From Oculatella sp. LEGE 06141 (lineage in GTDB: Bacteria > Cyanobacteriota > Cyanobacteriia > Elainellales > Elainellaceae), in NCBI RefSeq assembly GCF_015207605.1, contig NZ_JADEWO010000008.1:104258-168257 (forward strand): a stretch of 64,000 bases of DNA, read 5' to 3'. Below the pieces are notes generated by a model, which was given only the letters and a program-made list of their open reading frames with translations, was not told the DNA's origin and made no database searches. A program made the position numbers and the translations under genes. Positions 8,577-18,115 of this stretch are shown here, piece after piece (positions within the stretch are counted from its first letter, which is position 1; each line of letters opens with the position of its first letter).

Positions 8577-11500
8577 CAGGTTCAACACAGAGCAAGGCTG
8601 CTAACTCCGTCTTTGCGAACGGTGGCGAAATGGGTGAGTTGATGCGATCGCTCGACTGGTCACAAACACCCATTGGGTCGGTGCAGTCCTGGTCACACAG
8701 TCTCAAATCACTGGTCAAGACATTGCTCACCTCGCGCTATCCAATGGTGCTAACCTGGGGAGCCGAGTTCACGCAGTTTTACAACGATGCCTACTCTCAA
8801 TTAATTGGGGATAAGCATCCAACCGCCCTGGGAACCGACATCCGGGAAACGCTGGCAGAAGCCTGGGATACGCTTGGTCCCATGATTCAGCGAGTCATGG
8901 CAACGGGGGTAGCAAACTGGACTCCGGCACTGCCGCTGGTTTTAGAACGCGCTGGGTATCGGGAAGAATCCTACTTTAGCGTCTCACATGCTCCAGCCGA
9001 AGATGACGATGGGCAGATTGTGGGTATGCTGGCAGTCTGTAGCGAGGTGACGCAGCAAGTTTTAGGAGAACGGCGACTGCGGCTGTTGCGGGATCTGGCT
9101 ACTCAAACAGGTGAAACGCGCAGTGTGCAGGAGACATGCCAGGATTTGATGACGGCGATCGCCGCTCATCCCCTAGATGTTCCGTTTGCGCTTCTTTACC
9201 TACGAGAGCCGGACGGCAGCACGCTCTCCCTCCAAGCAACCGTGGGCTTAACCGCAGACAAACAGCTCTGCCCTGATTCGATTGATTTAGCAACCAGTCA
9301 CCCGCTTTGGTCGTTCGCATCAGCGGCGGCGGGTGAAACCGTTTTAGTAGAAGCATTGAATCACCACATGACCGTGCTTGGAGGTCTGTGGAATGAATCA
9401 GTTCACACGGCTCTGATGATGCCGATCGCCTCTGGTCAAACCGCGACGTTAGGCGTGTTGGTGGCTGGCGTAAATCCCAATCGGGCAATTGATGAAGGCT
9501 ATCGATCGTTCTACGAGTTGCTAGTCGGACAGGTTTCCGTATCGATTCGCAATGCTCAGGCGTATGAGGAAGAGCGCCGTCGTGCCGAAGCGTTAGCCGA
9601 ACTCGATCGGGCAAAGACAGCCTTCTTTTCTAACGTCAGCCACGAGTTTCGCACCCCTCTAACGTTGATGCTCAATCCGCTGGCAGAGGTGCTGCAAAGT
9701 GACCATCTGCCACGCGCCGAACAAGAGAAAATTGCGATCGCCCAGCGCAACGCCCAGCGGCTCCTCAAGCTCGTCAATACCCTGCTTGACTTTTCGCGGA
9801 TCGAAGCCGGACGCGCTCAGGCATATTTTGAACCCACGGATCTCGCCACCTACACCGTTGAATTGACCAGTCTCTTTCAGTCTGCCATTGAGCAAGCGGG
9901 ACTGCGCTTGATGGTGGATTGTCCCCCGTTGCCACACCCTGTATCTGTCGATCGCGATATGTGGGAGAAGATTGTGCTGAATCTACTCTCGAATGCGTTT
10001 AAGTTCACCTTTGAGGGGGAAATCGCGGTTTCCTTGCATCTGCTAGGCGACCAGGTGGAACTAATGGTGCGCGACACGGGCACGGGCATTCCTGAAGCCG
10101 ATCTGCCCCGATTATTTGAGCGATTTCATCGAGTTGAAGGCGCAAAGGGACGCACATTTGAAGGCACTGGCATCGGGCTATCGCTGGTGCAAGAACTGGT
10201 GCATCTGCATCATGGCACGATCGCCGTTGAGAGTACTCTGGGTCAGGGCAGCAGGTTTCGAGTCCAGCTACCGATAAACGCCACACCTGCGGTTTCCACA
10301 GAGCGAGGCAGTCACCATTCTGACAGCAATGCTCAACCGACCAACAGCGCAACGTCTTATGTGCAGGAAGCCTCAGGCTGGCTACTTGGAACCCCAGATC
10401 AGCGGGTAGATGAGTGGCTGGGTAAGAGCGTGGATCAATCTCCCTCTCTCCCTTCCTCTCCTGCTCGCATCTTCCTCATCGATGACAATGCCGATATGCG
10501 GAACTATCTGCACCGCATTTTGAGCGAGGTTTATCAGGTGGAGGTGTTTACCGAAGGATCAGCCGCACTCAACGCTGCCCGCACTGCAACGCCCGATTTA
10601 GTCCTCAGCGATGTGATGATGCCGGGAATGGACGGGTTCGAGTTGCTCAAGCAATTGCGACGCGATCCACACACTTGCGAAATTCCAATTCTGCTGCTGT
10701 CTGCTCGCGCCGGAGAAGAAGCGGCAGTGGAAGGGCTAAGTGCCGGAGCCGATGATTACCTGGTCAAACCGTTTAGTGTTCGCGAACTGTTGGCACGAGT
10801 CGCTGTGAATGTGGAACTGGGGCGATCGCGCCAGGCTGCCGTTCGTCGTCGCCTCGATCAGGTCTTGTCTTCTGTCTCTGATCTCATCTATATCTTTGAT
10901 CTGGCAGGGCGGTTTACCTATGCCAATCAATCGCTGCTTGACCTCTGGCAAAAACCATTTGCAGAAATTGTCGGTAAGACCTTTCTAGACCTCGATTACC
11001 CACCTGAACTAGCCGATCGCCTTCAGCAGCAGATTCAACAGGTCATCACCACGCGCCAACCGCTCAAAGACGAAACACCCTACACCAGCGCTCTGGGTAC
11101 AAGAGCCTATGAATACATTTTCGTGCCGCTATTAGATGCAGATGGCGCAGTCGAAGCCGTGGCAGGTACGGGACGTGATATCAGCGATCGCAAACAGGTA
11201 GAAATTGCCCTGCGCGAAAGTGAGCAACGGTTCCGTACGCTGACCGCCACAATGCCACAGTTGATTTGGACGGCAATGCCCGACGGCAATGTAGATTACC
11301 TCAGCCAACAATGGGCAGATTACATTGGTTTGCCGCCCGAACAGCTTTATAACTGGCGGTGGCAGGATGTCGTTCATCCAGCGGATCTGCCCACCACTCT
11401 GCGTGATTGGGGACACAGCCTGGAAGTGGGCGAACCCGTGGATATTAAACATCGTTTTCGCTTCCGCACCGGAGAATGGCGCTGGCAGTTGGTACGCGGC

Positions 11501-14086
11501 ACTCCCATTAAGGATGAGGCTGGACAGATCACGAAATGGGTGGGAACCTGCACCGACATTCAAAGTGAAATTGATGCTCAGGCAGCGTTACATCAACGAG
11601 AACAACGCCTGACCCTTGCCACCGAAGCGGCTCAACTGGGTGTGTTTGAGTGGCTCGTGTCAGAGGATGTTGCCTTTTGGGAAAACGATCGCGTATACGA
11701 CATTTTTGGGCATACCCGTGCTGATGGCACCATCTCCCGGCAAGCCTTTGTTGAGAACTATCTGCACCCAGATGATGCCGCAACCTTTGCCACAAACCTT
11801 TCAGAGGGAATGCAGACGGGCAAATTACATCAAACGATTTGCCGGATACACCGTAAAGACGGGGAAATGAGATGGCTTGAATTTAACGGACAGTTTGAAT
11901 TTGCCACCGATGGCTCACCATTGAGACTGGTGGGTGTGATTGCTGATATTACGGAGCGCAAACTCAGCGAGCAGGCAGCAGCGGATGATTTAACCGACAC
12001 GCGAAGACTGCATGACTTGAGTACGCGATTAATCTTTGAGAGCGATATTCAGGTGCTGTATGACGAAATTCTGGCTGCCGCGATCGCCATCATGCGAGCA
12101 GATGCCGGAACCATTCAACTGCTCGATCCCCATACCAACCATCTAATTTCCCTTGTTGCGCAGGGCTTGGAACCAACATTAACGCATCATTTCCAGTCCG
12201 TAAGTGCAAGTTCTAACACCTCTTGCGGCATTGCCCTGACCAATGGTGTACGAACCTTCGTTGACTTTGATGCCCCCGACGTTCCTGATCCAGACGGCTC
12301 TCTCAAACGACACCTTGATGCCGGGTTGCGATCGGCGCAGTCTACGCCTCTGATCACGCGTTCAGGCAGAGCGATCGGCATGCTATCAACCCACTGGCGC
12401 GATCGCCACAAACCCAGCGATCGCGAACTGCGGTTTCTGGATCTCCTTACTCGGCAGGCGGCTGACCTGATGGAACGTCGGCAAACCGAAGCCGCCTTGC
12501 GAGACAGTGAGGAGCTAAAGCAACGCATTTTAGAGAGCAGTAAGGATTGCATCAAACTGTTAACGCTCAACAGCGAAATTGCCTATATCAGCACAGGCGG
12601 GTTAGGTCTGCTGGAAGTTGATGATCCAACGTCCGTTCTCAACACCTGCTGGCTTGATTTCTGGCAAGGCGAAGATTATGAAAATGCTAAACAGGCGATC
12701 GCGGCTGCCAAAGCGGGCAACATAGGACAGTTTCAAGGCTATGTTTCCACCCATAAGGGCACACCAAAATGGTGGGATTGTATCATTACGCCCGTGCGGA
12801 ACGGTGCAGGGCAGATCACGCAACTGGTTGCCGTCTCCCGCGATATTACCCGGCAAAAGCAGGCGGAGGCTGAACGGGAACAACTGCTGGCACAGGAACA
12901 GGCTGCACGGGAAGCGGCTGAAACCGCTAACCGCAGCAAAGATGAGTTTTTAGCTGTACTGTCCCACGAGTTGCGATCGCCCCTCAATCCCATCCTGGGT
13001 TGGACTCAATTACTCCAGAACGGCAAACTCGATGCTACCCGTCAACGAGAAGCTTTGAACACGATCGAACGGAATGCCAAACTCCAGACGCAACTCATTG
13101 AAGACTTGCTCGACATCTCCCGCATCATGCGAGGCAAACTCTCTCTAACAGTAGCTCCTGTGAGTTTAACCTTTGTGATTTCTGCTGCCCTGGAAACCGT
13201 GCAATTGGCAGCCGCCGCAAAAAATATTCAGATCATTCTAAATCTGGCTTCAGAGGTTGCCTCTGTGTCTGGGGATGCTGCCCGTTTGCAGCAGGTGGTG
13301 TGGAATTTGCTCACCAATGCCGTCAAGTTCACACCGAATGGTGGACAAGTAACGGTTGAACTGCGGCAACTCGCGCAACTCGCGCAAATTCGAGTCATTG
13401 ATACAGGTAAAGGCATCAATCCGCAGTTTTTGCCGCATGTGTTTGAGTATTTTCGGCAGGAAGATGGCTCAACCACTCGCAAGTTTGGCGGATTAGGATT
13501 AGGGCTGGCAATCACCCGTCAAATTGTCGAAATGCACGGAGGAACCGTATGGGCAGAGAGCCAGGGTGAAGGGCAAGGCGCAACCTTCATCCTGCAATTG
13601 CCAACGATACAACAAACAGTATCGATCATCCCTAAGCCAACTCGAACTCAACCAGACATAGAATTGCCGCTAGAAGGCATCCAGGTTTTGCTCGTAGACG
13701 ATGATCCAGATACTCGTGAAGTTCAAGCATTTGTGCTGCAACAAAGTGGTGCAACTGTAACAGCGGTTGCGTCAGGGTTCGAGGCATTACAAACGTTGGC
13801 TCAGTTCACTCCTGATATCTTGGTGAGCGACATTGGCATGGCGGAGATGGATGGCTATATGCTGATGCAGCAGATTCGATCGCGCCTACCTAACCCAGGG
13901 AAAACAACTCCAGAGGGAGGTTCACTGTTGAAGGCGATCGCCCTGACCGCTTATGCCACAGAGCTTGATCAGCAGCGGGCGCTTCAAGCAGGATTTCAGG
14001 CTCACATCACAAAGCCTGTAGAGCCAGAGGTGTTGGTGCAAACGATCGCCCGTCTATGTGGCCGGAATACATGGGGAAGGGCATAA
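8573..14086 (+). CDS. Giant soluble hybrid sensor histidine kinase with two kinase cores and two receivers
   Basis: This 1837-residue protein has no membrane segment. The order read from motifs is: a PAS-like domain (about 15-165), GAF (about 175-325), HisKA with HEFRTPL (about 356) and HATPase_c (about 455-568), receiver 1 (about 628-745, LIDDNAD with SDVMMPG), three PAS/PAC domains (about 757-1130), GAF (about 1150-1300), another PAS (about 1305-1430), a second HisKA with HELRSPL (about 1463), a second HATPase_c (about 1565-1680), and a C-terminal receiver 2 (about 1703-1830, LLVDDDPD with VSDIGMAEMDG). Two complete transmitter modules in one chain can form an internal phosphorelay. A pyrimidine-rich stretch encodes the linker before receiver 1. 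It overlaps the XRE gene by four bases, so they form one unit. The stimulus is unknown; PAS/GAF domains suggest a small ligand, light or redox. Confidence 0.93.
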   Translation: MTGSTQSKAANSVFANGGEMGELMRSLDWSQTPIGSVQSWSHSLKSLVKTLLTSRYPMVLTWGAEFTQFYNDAYSQLIGDKHPTALGTDIRETLAEAWDTLGPMIQRVMATGVANWTPALPLVLERAGYREESYFSVSHAPAEDDDGQIVGMLAVCSEVTQQVLGERRLRLLRDLATQTGETRSVQETCQDLMTAIAAHPLDVPFALLYLREPDGSTLSLQATVGLTADKQLCPDSIDLATSHPLWSFASAAAGETVLVEALNHHMTVLGGLWNESVHTALMMPIASGQTATLGVLVAGVNPNRAIDEGYRSFYELLVGQVSVSIRNAQAYEEERRRAEALAELDRAKTAFFSNVSHEFRTPLTLMLNPLAEVLQSDHLPRAEQEKIAIAQRNAQRLLKLVNTLLDFSRIEAGRAQAYFEPTDLATYTVELTSLFQSAIEQAGLRLMVDCPPLPHPVSVDRDMWEKIVLNLLSNAFKFTFEGEIAVSLHLLGDQVELMVRDTGTGIPEADLPRLFERFHRVEGAKGRTFEGTGIGLSLVQELVHLHHGTIAVESTLGQGSRFRVQLPINATPAVSTERGSHHSDSNAQPTNSATSYVQEASGWLLGTPDQRVDEWLGKSVDQSPSLPSSPARIFLIDDNADMRNYLHRILSEVYQVEVFTEGSAALNAARTATPDLVLSDVMMPGMDGFELLKQLRRDPHTCEIPILLLSARAGEEAAVEGLSAGADDYLVKPFSVRELLARVAVNVELGRSRQAAVRRRLDQVLSSVSDLIYIFDLAGRFTYANQSLLDLWQKPFAEIVGKTFLDLDYPPELADRLQQQIQQVITTRQPLKDETPYTSALGTRAYEYIFVPLLDADGAVEAVAGTGRDISDRKQVEIALRESEQRFRTLTATMPQLIWTAMPDGNVDYLSQQWADYIGLPPEQLYNWRWQDVVHPADLPTTLRDWGHSLEVGEPVDIKHRFRFRTGEWRWQLVRGTPIKDEAGQITKWVGTCTDIQSEIDAQAALHQREQRLTLATEAAQLGVFEWLVSEDVAFWENDRVYDIFGHTRADGTISRQAFVENYLHPDDAATFATNLSEGMQTGKLHQTICRIHRKDGEMRWLEFNGQFEFATDGSPLRLVGVIADITERKLSEQAAADDLTDTRRLHDLSTRLIFESDIQVLYDEILAAAIAIMRADAGTIQLLDPHTNHLISLVAQGLEPTLTHHFQSVSASSNTSCGIALTNGVRTFVDFDAPDVPDPDGSLKRHLDAGLRSAQSTPLITRSGRAIGMLSTHWRDRHKPSDRELRFLDLLTRQAADLMERRQTEAALRDSEELKQRILESSKDCIKLLTLNSEIAYISTGGLGLLEVDDPTSVLNTCWLDFWQGEDYENAKQAIAAAKAGNIGQFQGYVSTHKGTPKWWDCIITPVRNGAGQITQLVAVSRDITRQKQAEAEREQLLAQEQAAREAAETANRSKDEFLAVLSHELRSPLNPILGWTQLLQNGKLDATRQREALNTIERNAKLQTQLIEDLLDISRIMRGKLSLTVAPVSLTFVISAALETVQLAAAAKNIQIILNLASEVASVSGDAARLQQVVWNLLTNAVKFTPNGGQVTVELRQLAQLAQIRVIDTGKGINPQFLPHVFEYFRQEDGSTTRKFGGLGLGLAITRQIVEMHGGTVWAESQGEGQGATFILQLPTIQQTVSIIPKPTRTQPDIELPLEGIQVLLVDDDPDTREVQAFVLQQSGATVTAVASGFEALQTLAQFTPDILVSDIGMAEMDGYMLMQQIRSRLPNPGKTTPEGGSLLKAIALTAYATELDQQRALQAGFQAHITKPVEPEVLVQTIARLCGRNTWGRA

Positions 14087-14176
14087 TTCAAGATCATCAG
14101 AATCATCACGATTATTCAGCGGCAGAGCAACTTTTTGGGTTGTGTTGCAAAAATGACCAACGGTACGTGGGAAGGC

Positions 14177-14272
14177 TTACAGCCATTTTCATTTGCATTC
14201 ACCACACTCCAAAGCCTACACCCCACACCCATCTTGGCCAAACTGTGCTTACTCGATTGAGACCTGCTGTAA
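14177..14272 (-). repeat. Dispersed intergenic repeat, copy 2 (inverted)
   Basis: This is the reverse-oriented copy of the TTACAGC...GCTGTAA element. It begins TTACAGCCATTTTCATTTGC and ends GACCTGCTGTAA. Internal words such as CACCCATCTTGGC are the reverse complement of the other copies with scattered changes. It is the main content of the 14087-14474 gap between the hybrid kinase and the hydrolase; no gene is seen in the rest of that gap. Confidence 0.7.
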
Positions 14273-14474
14273 CTCCTTGCTCCTAACTCTTCATGTCCAC
14301 TCCTTCCCTATTCAAATGGCGGCTTTTTGACCAGAGATTATGTTGAATGTGCGGTGGTACTGCCCTTATGCTTCGGGTTTGCGAGATGGGGATATTGCAT
14401 CAAGACTGGCGTTTATTCTCGACGATCGCCCGGAGAGCCTGATCCCCATCTTTTGGTTTACGCTTTTTTGGGGC

Positions 14475-15311
14475 TTAATCTTCTTTGAGAAAATCCAGCA
14501 GCACAGGGTTGACCTGATCAGCATGAGTCCAGTTAATGGCGTGCGGTCCGCCAGGAATGACCACAAGTTGACTGTTTTTAATCAGCTTTGGGAGTCTTGC
14601 TGCGGTAGACTCAAGCGGCAACATACGATCGGCATCGCCATGAATGATCAAGGTTGGCACGTCAATGCGGGGCAGATCGTCGCGGAAGTCAGTCACCCAA
14701 GACGGTACACAATCCAGTGTTGCTTTAGCAGAAGCTCCTGCTGCCACATTCCAACTCATCTGGATAGCCTCATTACTGATGCGATCGCCGAGAAACACAT
14801 CCGCGTTGAAGAAGTCTTTGAGGAACATGGATAGGTAAGCTGGACGGTCTTCAGCAATTGCTTTCATAACGCCGTCAAAAACATTCTGAGGAACTCCCTC
14901 TGGGTTATCATCGGTTTCCAGCAGAAAGGGAGGCACTGGCCCCATTAGCACTGCTTTACTGACACGCTCTGAGCCATATTTGCCAAGATAGCGAGTGACT
15001 TCACCTGTTCCCATTGAAAAGCCGACCAGAACGGCATTACGCAAATCAAGTTTGGTCATCAGCGTGTCTAAATCTGCCGCAAAGGTGTCGTAGTCATAGC
15101 CAAACGAAGGCTGACTGGAATCACCAAATCCACGGCGATCGTAAGTGATGACTCGGTAGCCTTCCTTTAGCAACACTCCAACCTGTTTCTCCCAGGAATG
15201 ACCACTGAGTGGAAAACCATGAATCAACACCACAGGTTGACCCACTCCGAAGTCTTCGTAGTAAATATCAATGCTGGCAGAGTTTTCTTGACCGACAGTA
15301 ACGTAAGGCAT
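14475..15311 (-). CDS. Alpha/beta hydrolase, cofactor-free chloroperoxidase type (paralogue 1)
   Basis: This 278-residue protein has the usual length of the family. The oxyanion loop is in IHGFPLSGHSW, the nucleophile Ser in GFSMGTGE (about residue 98), the acid in HGDADRMLP (about 226) and the His in GGPHAINW (about 255). These match non-haem chloroperoxidase/esterase-like enzymes that hydrolyse esters or can act as perhydrolases. AGAGGAAAC lies before the ATG. It is 136 bases downstream of the GMC oxidoreductase and may be the last gene of the SDR-GMC-hydrolase run. A very similar paralogue sits at 42642-43478. The substrate is unknown. Confidence 0.9.
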   Translation of the reverse strand: MPYVTVGQENSASIDIYYEDFGVGQPVVLIHGFPLSGHSWEKQVGVLLKEGYRVITYDRRGFGDSSQPSFGYDYDTFAADLDTLMTKLDLRNAVLVGFSMGTGEVTRYLGKYGSERVSKAVLMGPVPPFLLETDDNPEGVPQNVFDGVMKAIAEDRPAYLSMFLKDFFNADVFLGDRISNEAIQMSWNVAAGASAKATLDCVPSWVTDFRDDLPRIDVPTLIIHGDADRMLPLESTAARLPKLIKNSQLVVIPGGPHAINWTHADQVNPVLLDFLKED

Positions 15312-15447
15312 GAGAGTTTCCTCTTTGTGAATTTGAATTGGTTTATTGGTTGATTTCGATCAGCACAAGAACAATCTCAGTCTTTATAAGAATTGGTTGC
15401 ACGCCGGTTTCGACCTCCCATAGGAAACGTTCGCTACAGTGGGCGGC

Positions 15448-17019
15448 TCAGCCAGTCGCTTCCACAACCTGGTAGGACGTCATCCGGTGTGCCTGCTTGA
15501 GGATATCTGCTGCTCGTTCGCCGATGACGACGCAGGGAGCCATCGTATTTCCACTGGTGATCTCAGGCATGATAGAAGCATCCGCCACGCGCAGCTTATT
15601 GATGCCATAGACCTTCAGATTGCCATCGACTACAGACATGGAATCTTGCCCCATCTTGGCAGTACACGACTGATGCCAGTATGTAACCGCCGCGTTGCGG
15701 GCGAAGGTCTCCATTTCGCTGCGACCGAGTTTGCCTGGCAGCGCTTCACGTTTCACCAGCTTCTCGAAGACACTACTATTGCCGAGGTCACGGCAAAGTT
15801 CAATGTTGCTGAATGCAGCTTTCAGGTCATCGGGATGCGACAGCGTGTTTGCATTGATTAGCACTGGATCGTTTACGTCAGGGCCGGAAAGCCTCACCGT
15901 GCCCCGGCTTTTAGGGTGCGACAGACCCGCAAACATCGTCCAACCGTGCTCTGGAACCCCAAGGTGAGCCGTCTCCGCGCTGGGCACCGGAAACTCAACC
16001 TGGCAGTGAAACATATCGGGCTGCTTCAGGTTGGGATCACTCGTCCAATAAAGAGTAGCTTCCGAGCCGCCATTGCTAATCTTCTGAGGCTCATGGTATT
16101 CAAAGATGCAGCCAAACGAAACGTGATCCTGATGATTTTGGCCAACCCCAGGAAGGTGCTGAACAACGGGTATTCCGTGCCTGCGAAGTTCCTCTTCCGG
16201 TCCGATGCCAGATTGGAGGAGAACCTTTGGCGTATTGATTGCGCCGAGAGAGAGGATGACTTCCTCCGAAGCGTAGTACTGATTGCGTCTGCCATCCTGG
16301 ATCACCTCAACTCCGATGACCGACCTGCCATCGAAGATCAGTTTGCTGACCATCGTGTGCGTCAAGACCGATAAGTTCGGCTGATTCAGGAGAGGATAGA
16401 CATACGATCGAAAGATGGAAGAGCGACGTCCGTTTTGGATAATGAGATCGTTGATCGCAGCGCCGCCGCGCCCTTCCATCATTTCGCCGTTGGGACTCTC
16501 GAAACGCGGAATACCCATGCTGTTTGCGGCCTCAACCATAGCCTGTGCAATGGGCTGGGGATTGGCGGCGGATTCCACGTGAACGGGGCCACCTGTTCCC
16601 CGACGCACAGGGTCACTCGCGCCCTGCCAGTTTTCGATGCGGCGATAGATCTCCAGAACGGATTCATACCCCCACGCCGGATCGCCGGAAGCCTCAGCGA
16701 AGTAGTTCCAATCATTCTTGTGGCCTCGTGCCCACACCATGACGTTGATACTTGAGCCGCCTCCCAGTACCTTGCCCATATTCAGTGGGATTGAGCGTCC
16801 ATTCAAATGCGCGTTGGGCTGTGCAACGAAGGCCCAGTCACGTTCTGATCCAAGATTCAACGGCCATTGTGCTGGAGTCATCACCTCTGGCACGTCATCC
16901 GTTCCACCTGCTTCGATTAGCAGCACATTAACTTGTTTGTCTTCGGCAAGCCTTGCTGCTATGACTGAACCCGCAGGGCCTGCGCCGCAGACGATGAAAT
17001 CGTAGTGTTGGTTCACCAT
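15448..17019 (-). CDS. GMC-family FAD-dependent oxidoreductase (choline dehydrogenase-like)
   Basis: This 523-residue protein starts with the FAD-binding dinucleotide fold VCGAGPAGSVIAARLAE (residues about 9-25) and the LLIEAGG strand. The GMC signature around MGKVLGGGSSIN lies near residue 75, and the C-terminal catalytic region contains YWHQSCTAKMG (His near 447) and SGNTMAPC (Asn near 488). Enzymes of this family oxidise primary or secondary alcohols, using FAD. The length is typical. GGAGG precedes the ATG by about 11 bases. It follows the SDR gene by 50 bases and is probably in one operon with it, which suits a two-step alcohol/carbonyl conversion. The substrate cannot be told from the sequence. 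Confidence 0.92.
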   Translation of the reverse strand: MVNQHYDFIVCGAGPAGSVIAARLAEDKQVNVLLIEAGGTDDVPEVMTPAQWPLNLGSERDWAFVAQPNAHLNGRSIPLNMGKVLGGGSSINVMVWARGHKNDWNYFAEASGDPAWGYESVLEIYRRIENWQGASDPVRRGTGGPVHVESAANPQPIAQAMVEAANSMGIPRFESPNGEMMEGRGGAAINDLIIQNGRRSSIFRSYVYPLLNQPNLSVLTHTMVSKLIFDGRSVIGVEVIQDGRRNQYYASEEVILSLGAINTPKVLLQSGIGPEEELRRHGIPVVQHLPGVGQNHQDHVSFGCIFEYHEPQKISNGGSEATLYWTSDPNLKQPDMFHCQVEFPVPSAETAHLGVPEHGWTMFAGLSHPKSRGTVRLSGPDVNDPVLINANTLSHPDDLKAAFSNIELCRDLGNSSVFEKLVKREALPGKLGRSEMETFARNAAVTYWHQSCTAKMGQDSMSVVDGNLKVYGINKLRVADASIMPEITSGNTMAPCVVIGERAADILKQAHRMTSYQVVEATG

Positions 17020-17069
17020 GAGAGAAGTACCTCCAAATTTCGTAATGTTGATTGGTTCTCGCTTGTGCG

Positions 17070-17906
17070 TCAGACGGTCGGGATCGTGCCGCCGTCAATG
17101 ACATATTCAACGCCTGTGATGTAAGAGGCGCGATCGGACACCAGAAAAGCGACTAGCTCCGCGACCTCTTCGGGGCGACCCGGTCGTCCCATCGGGATTC
17201 CTCCGAGGGAGTCCATCAGCCCTTGACGTTGAGTATCAAGATCAGTACCAGACTGCTGAGCTAACCTCTCGATCAATCTCTCAGCCGCCTTCGTTTCAAT
17301 GAAGCCAGGTGCGACGGCATTGACACGCACCCCCTGAGGCGCAACTTCGTTTGACAGCCCTTTGCTGTAGGTTGCCAGTGCCGCTTTTGCCGCCGCATAC
17401 GCTAATGTCGCGTCGTAAAGCGGGAGCCGACTCTGGATCGACGAGATATGGATGATGACACCTGACTTCTGTTCAAGCATCCGGGGCAGAAACGCCCGAT
17501 CCAAACGGACGGCGGCAAATAAGTTGTCATTGATTGTCTGCTGCCAATCCCCATCTGTCAGAGCAAGCGCGCCGCCGCTTGGCGCAGAGGAGCCGCCGAC
17601 ATTGTTAATCAGGATATCCACACCACCGAAACGAGCGAAGACTTCCTGCACCACTTTGTTCACCCCATCGGGCGTGCTGAGGTCAGTCCCGATGAACAGG
17701 TCAGGCGATTGCAGGTTTTCGGGCATTGAACGAGCGGTCGTCATGACCGTTGCACCGGCTTGCCTCAGTCGTGAAGCGATCGCTTCACCGATGCCTTTTG
17801 TCCCGCCTGTCACCAAAACTTTTTTGCCGAGCAGCTCGGTGGAATCAGTTCGTATGTTTGTAGTTGTAGTTGTGTTCATGTTGAATGTGTTTGTAGTTGT
17901 GTTCAT
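17070..17906 (-). CDS. Short-chain dehydrogenase/reductase
   Basis: The Rossmann motif [15 protein letters not shown], and the catalytic Ser in HISSIQS with YaaaK (YAAAKAAL) mark a classical SDR. The C-terminus [13 protein letters not shown] is typical. ATG 17906 (278 residues) is preferred; ATG 17879 is equally possible, because the first codons are a partial duplication (ATGAACACAACTACA occurs twice, 27 bases apart). A TTG at 17993 would add a hydrophobic stretch not seen in the family and is not used. The enzyme would reduce or oxidise a carbonyl/alcohol with NAD(P)H. It heads the SDR-GMC-hydrolase run. Confidence 0.9.
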   Translation of the reverse strand: MNTTTNTFNMNTTTTTNIRTDSTELLGKKVLVTGGTKGIGEAIASRLRQAGATVMTTARSMPENLQSPDLFIGTDLSTPDGVNKVVQEVFARFGGVDILINNVGGSSAPSGGALALTDGDWQQTINDNLFAAVRLDRAFLPRMLEQKSGVIIHISSIQSRLPLYDATLAYAAAKAALATYSKGLSNEVAPQGVRVNAVAPGFIETKAAERLIERLAQQSGTDLDTQRQGLMDSLGGIPMGRPGRPEEVAELVAFLVSDRASYITGVEYVIDGGTIPTV

Positions 17907-18049
17907 GTTGAAATCATCAAGCAGTGGTAACAGGAAAATACTGATAATGAAGTCCAAAGGAGATGAAATTATCCCTATGACAACTTGATACAATGAGTTT
18001 TGTTTAAGGACTTCTGAGAAGCATCAACTATCACTCATGTATTAGTACC

Positions 18050-18095
18050 TCAGCCCCCCCCGCAGAGTTGGGGAACTCCCTCAGTACGGGGCTGA
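18050..18095 (-). terminator. Hairpin downstream of the OmpR-type regulator
   Basis: The arms TCAGCCCC (18050-18057) and GGGGCTGA (18088-18095) pair perfectly across an internal segment that can itself fold (GGGG with CTCC). It lies about 20 bases beyond the stop of the minus-strand regulator. No long T-run follows, so terminator function is a modest inference. Confidence 0.35.
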
Positions 18096-18115
18096 ACCAG
18101 AAAAGTAGTTAGAGG

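Noticed and set aside
17907..17993. Membrane-anchored N-terminus of the SDR from TTG 17993
   Set aside because: The hydrophobic leader comes from AT-rich upstream DNA and a TTG start; ATG 17906 or 17879 gives the family-typical length.
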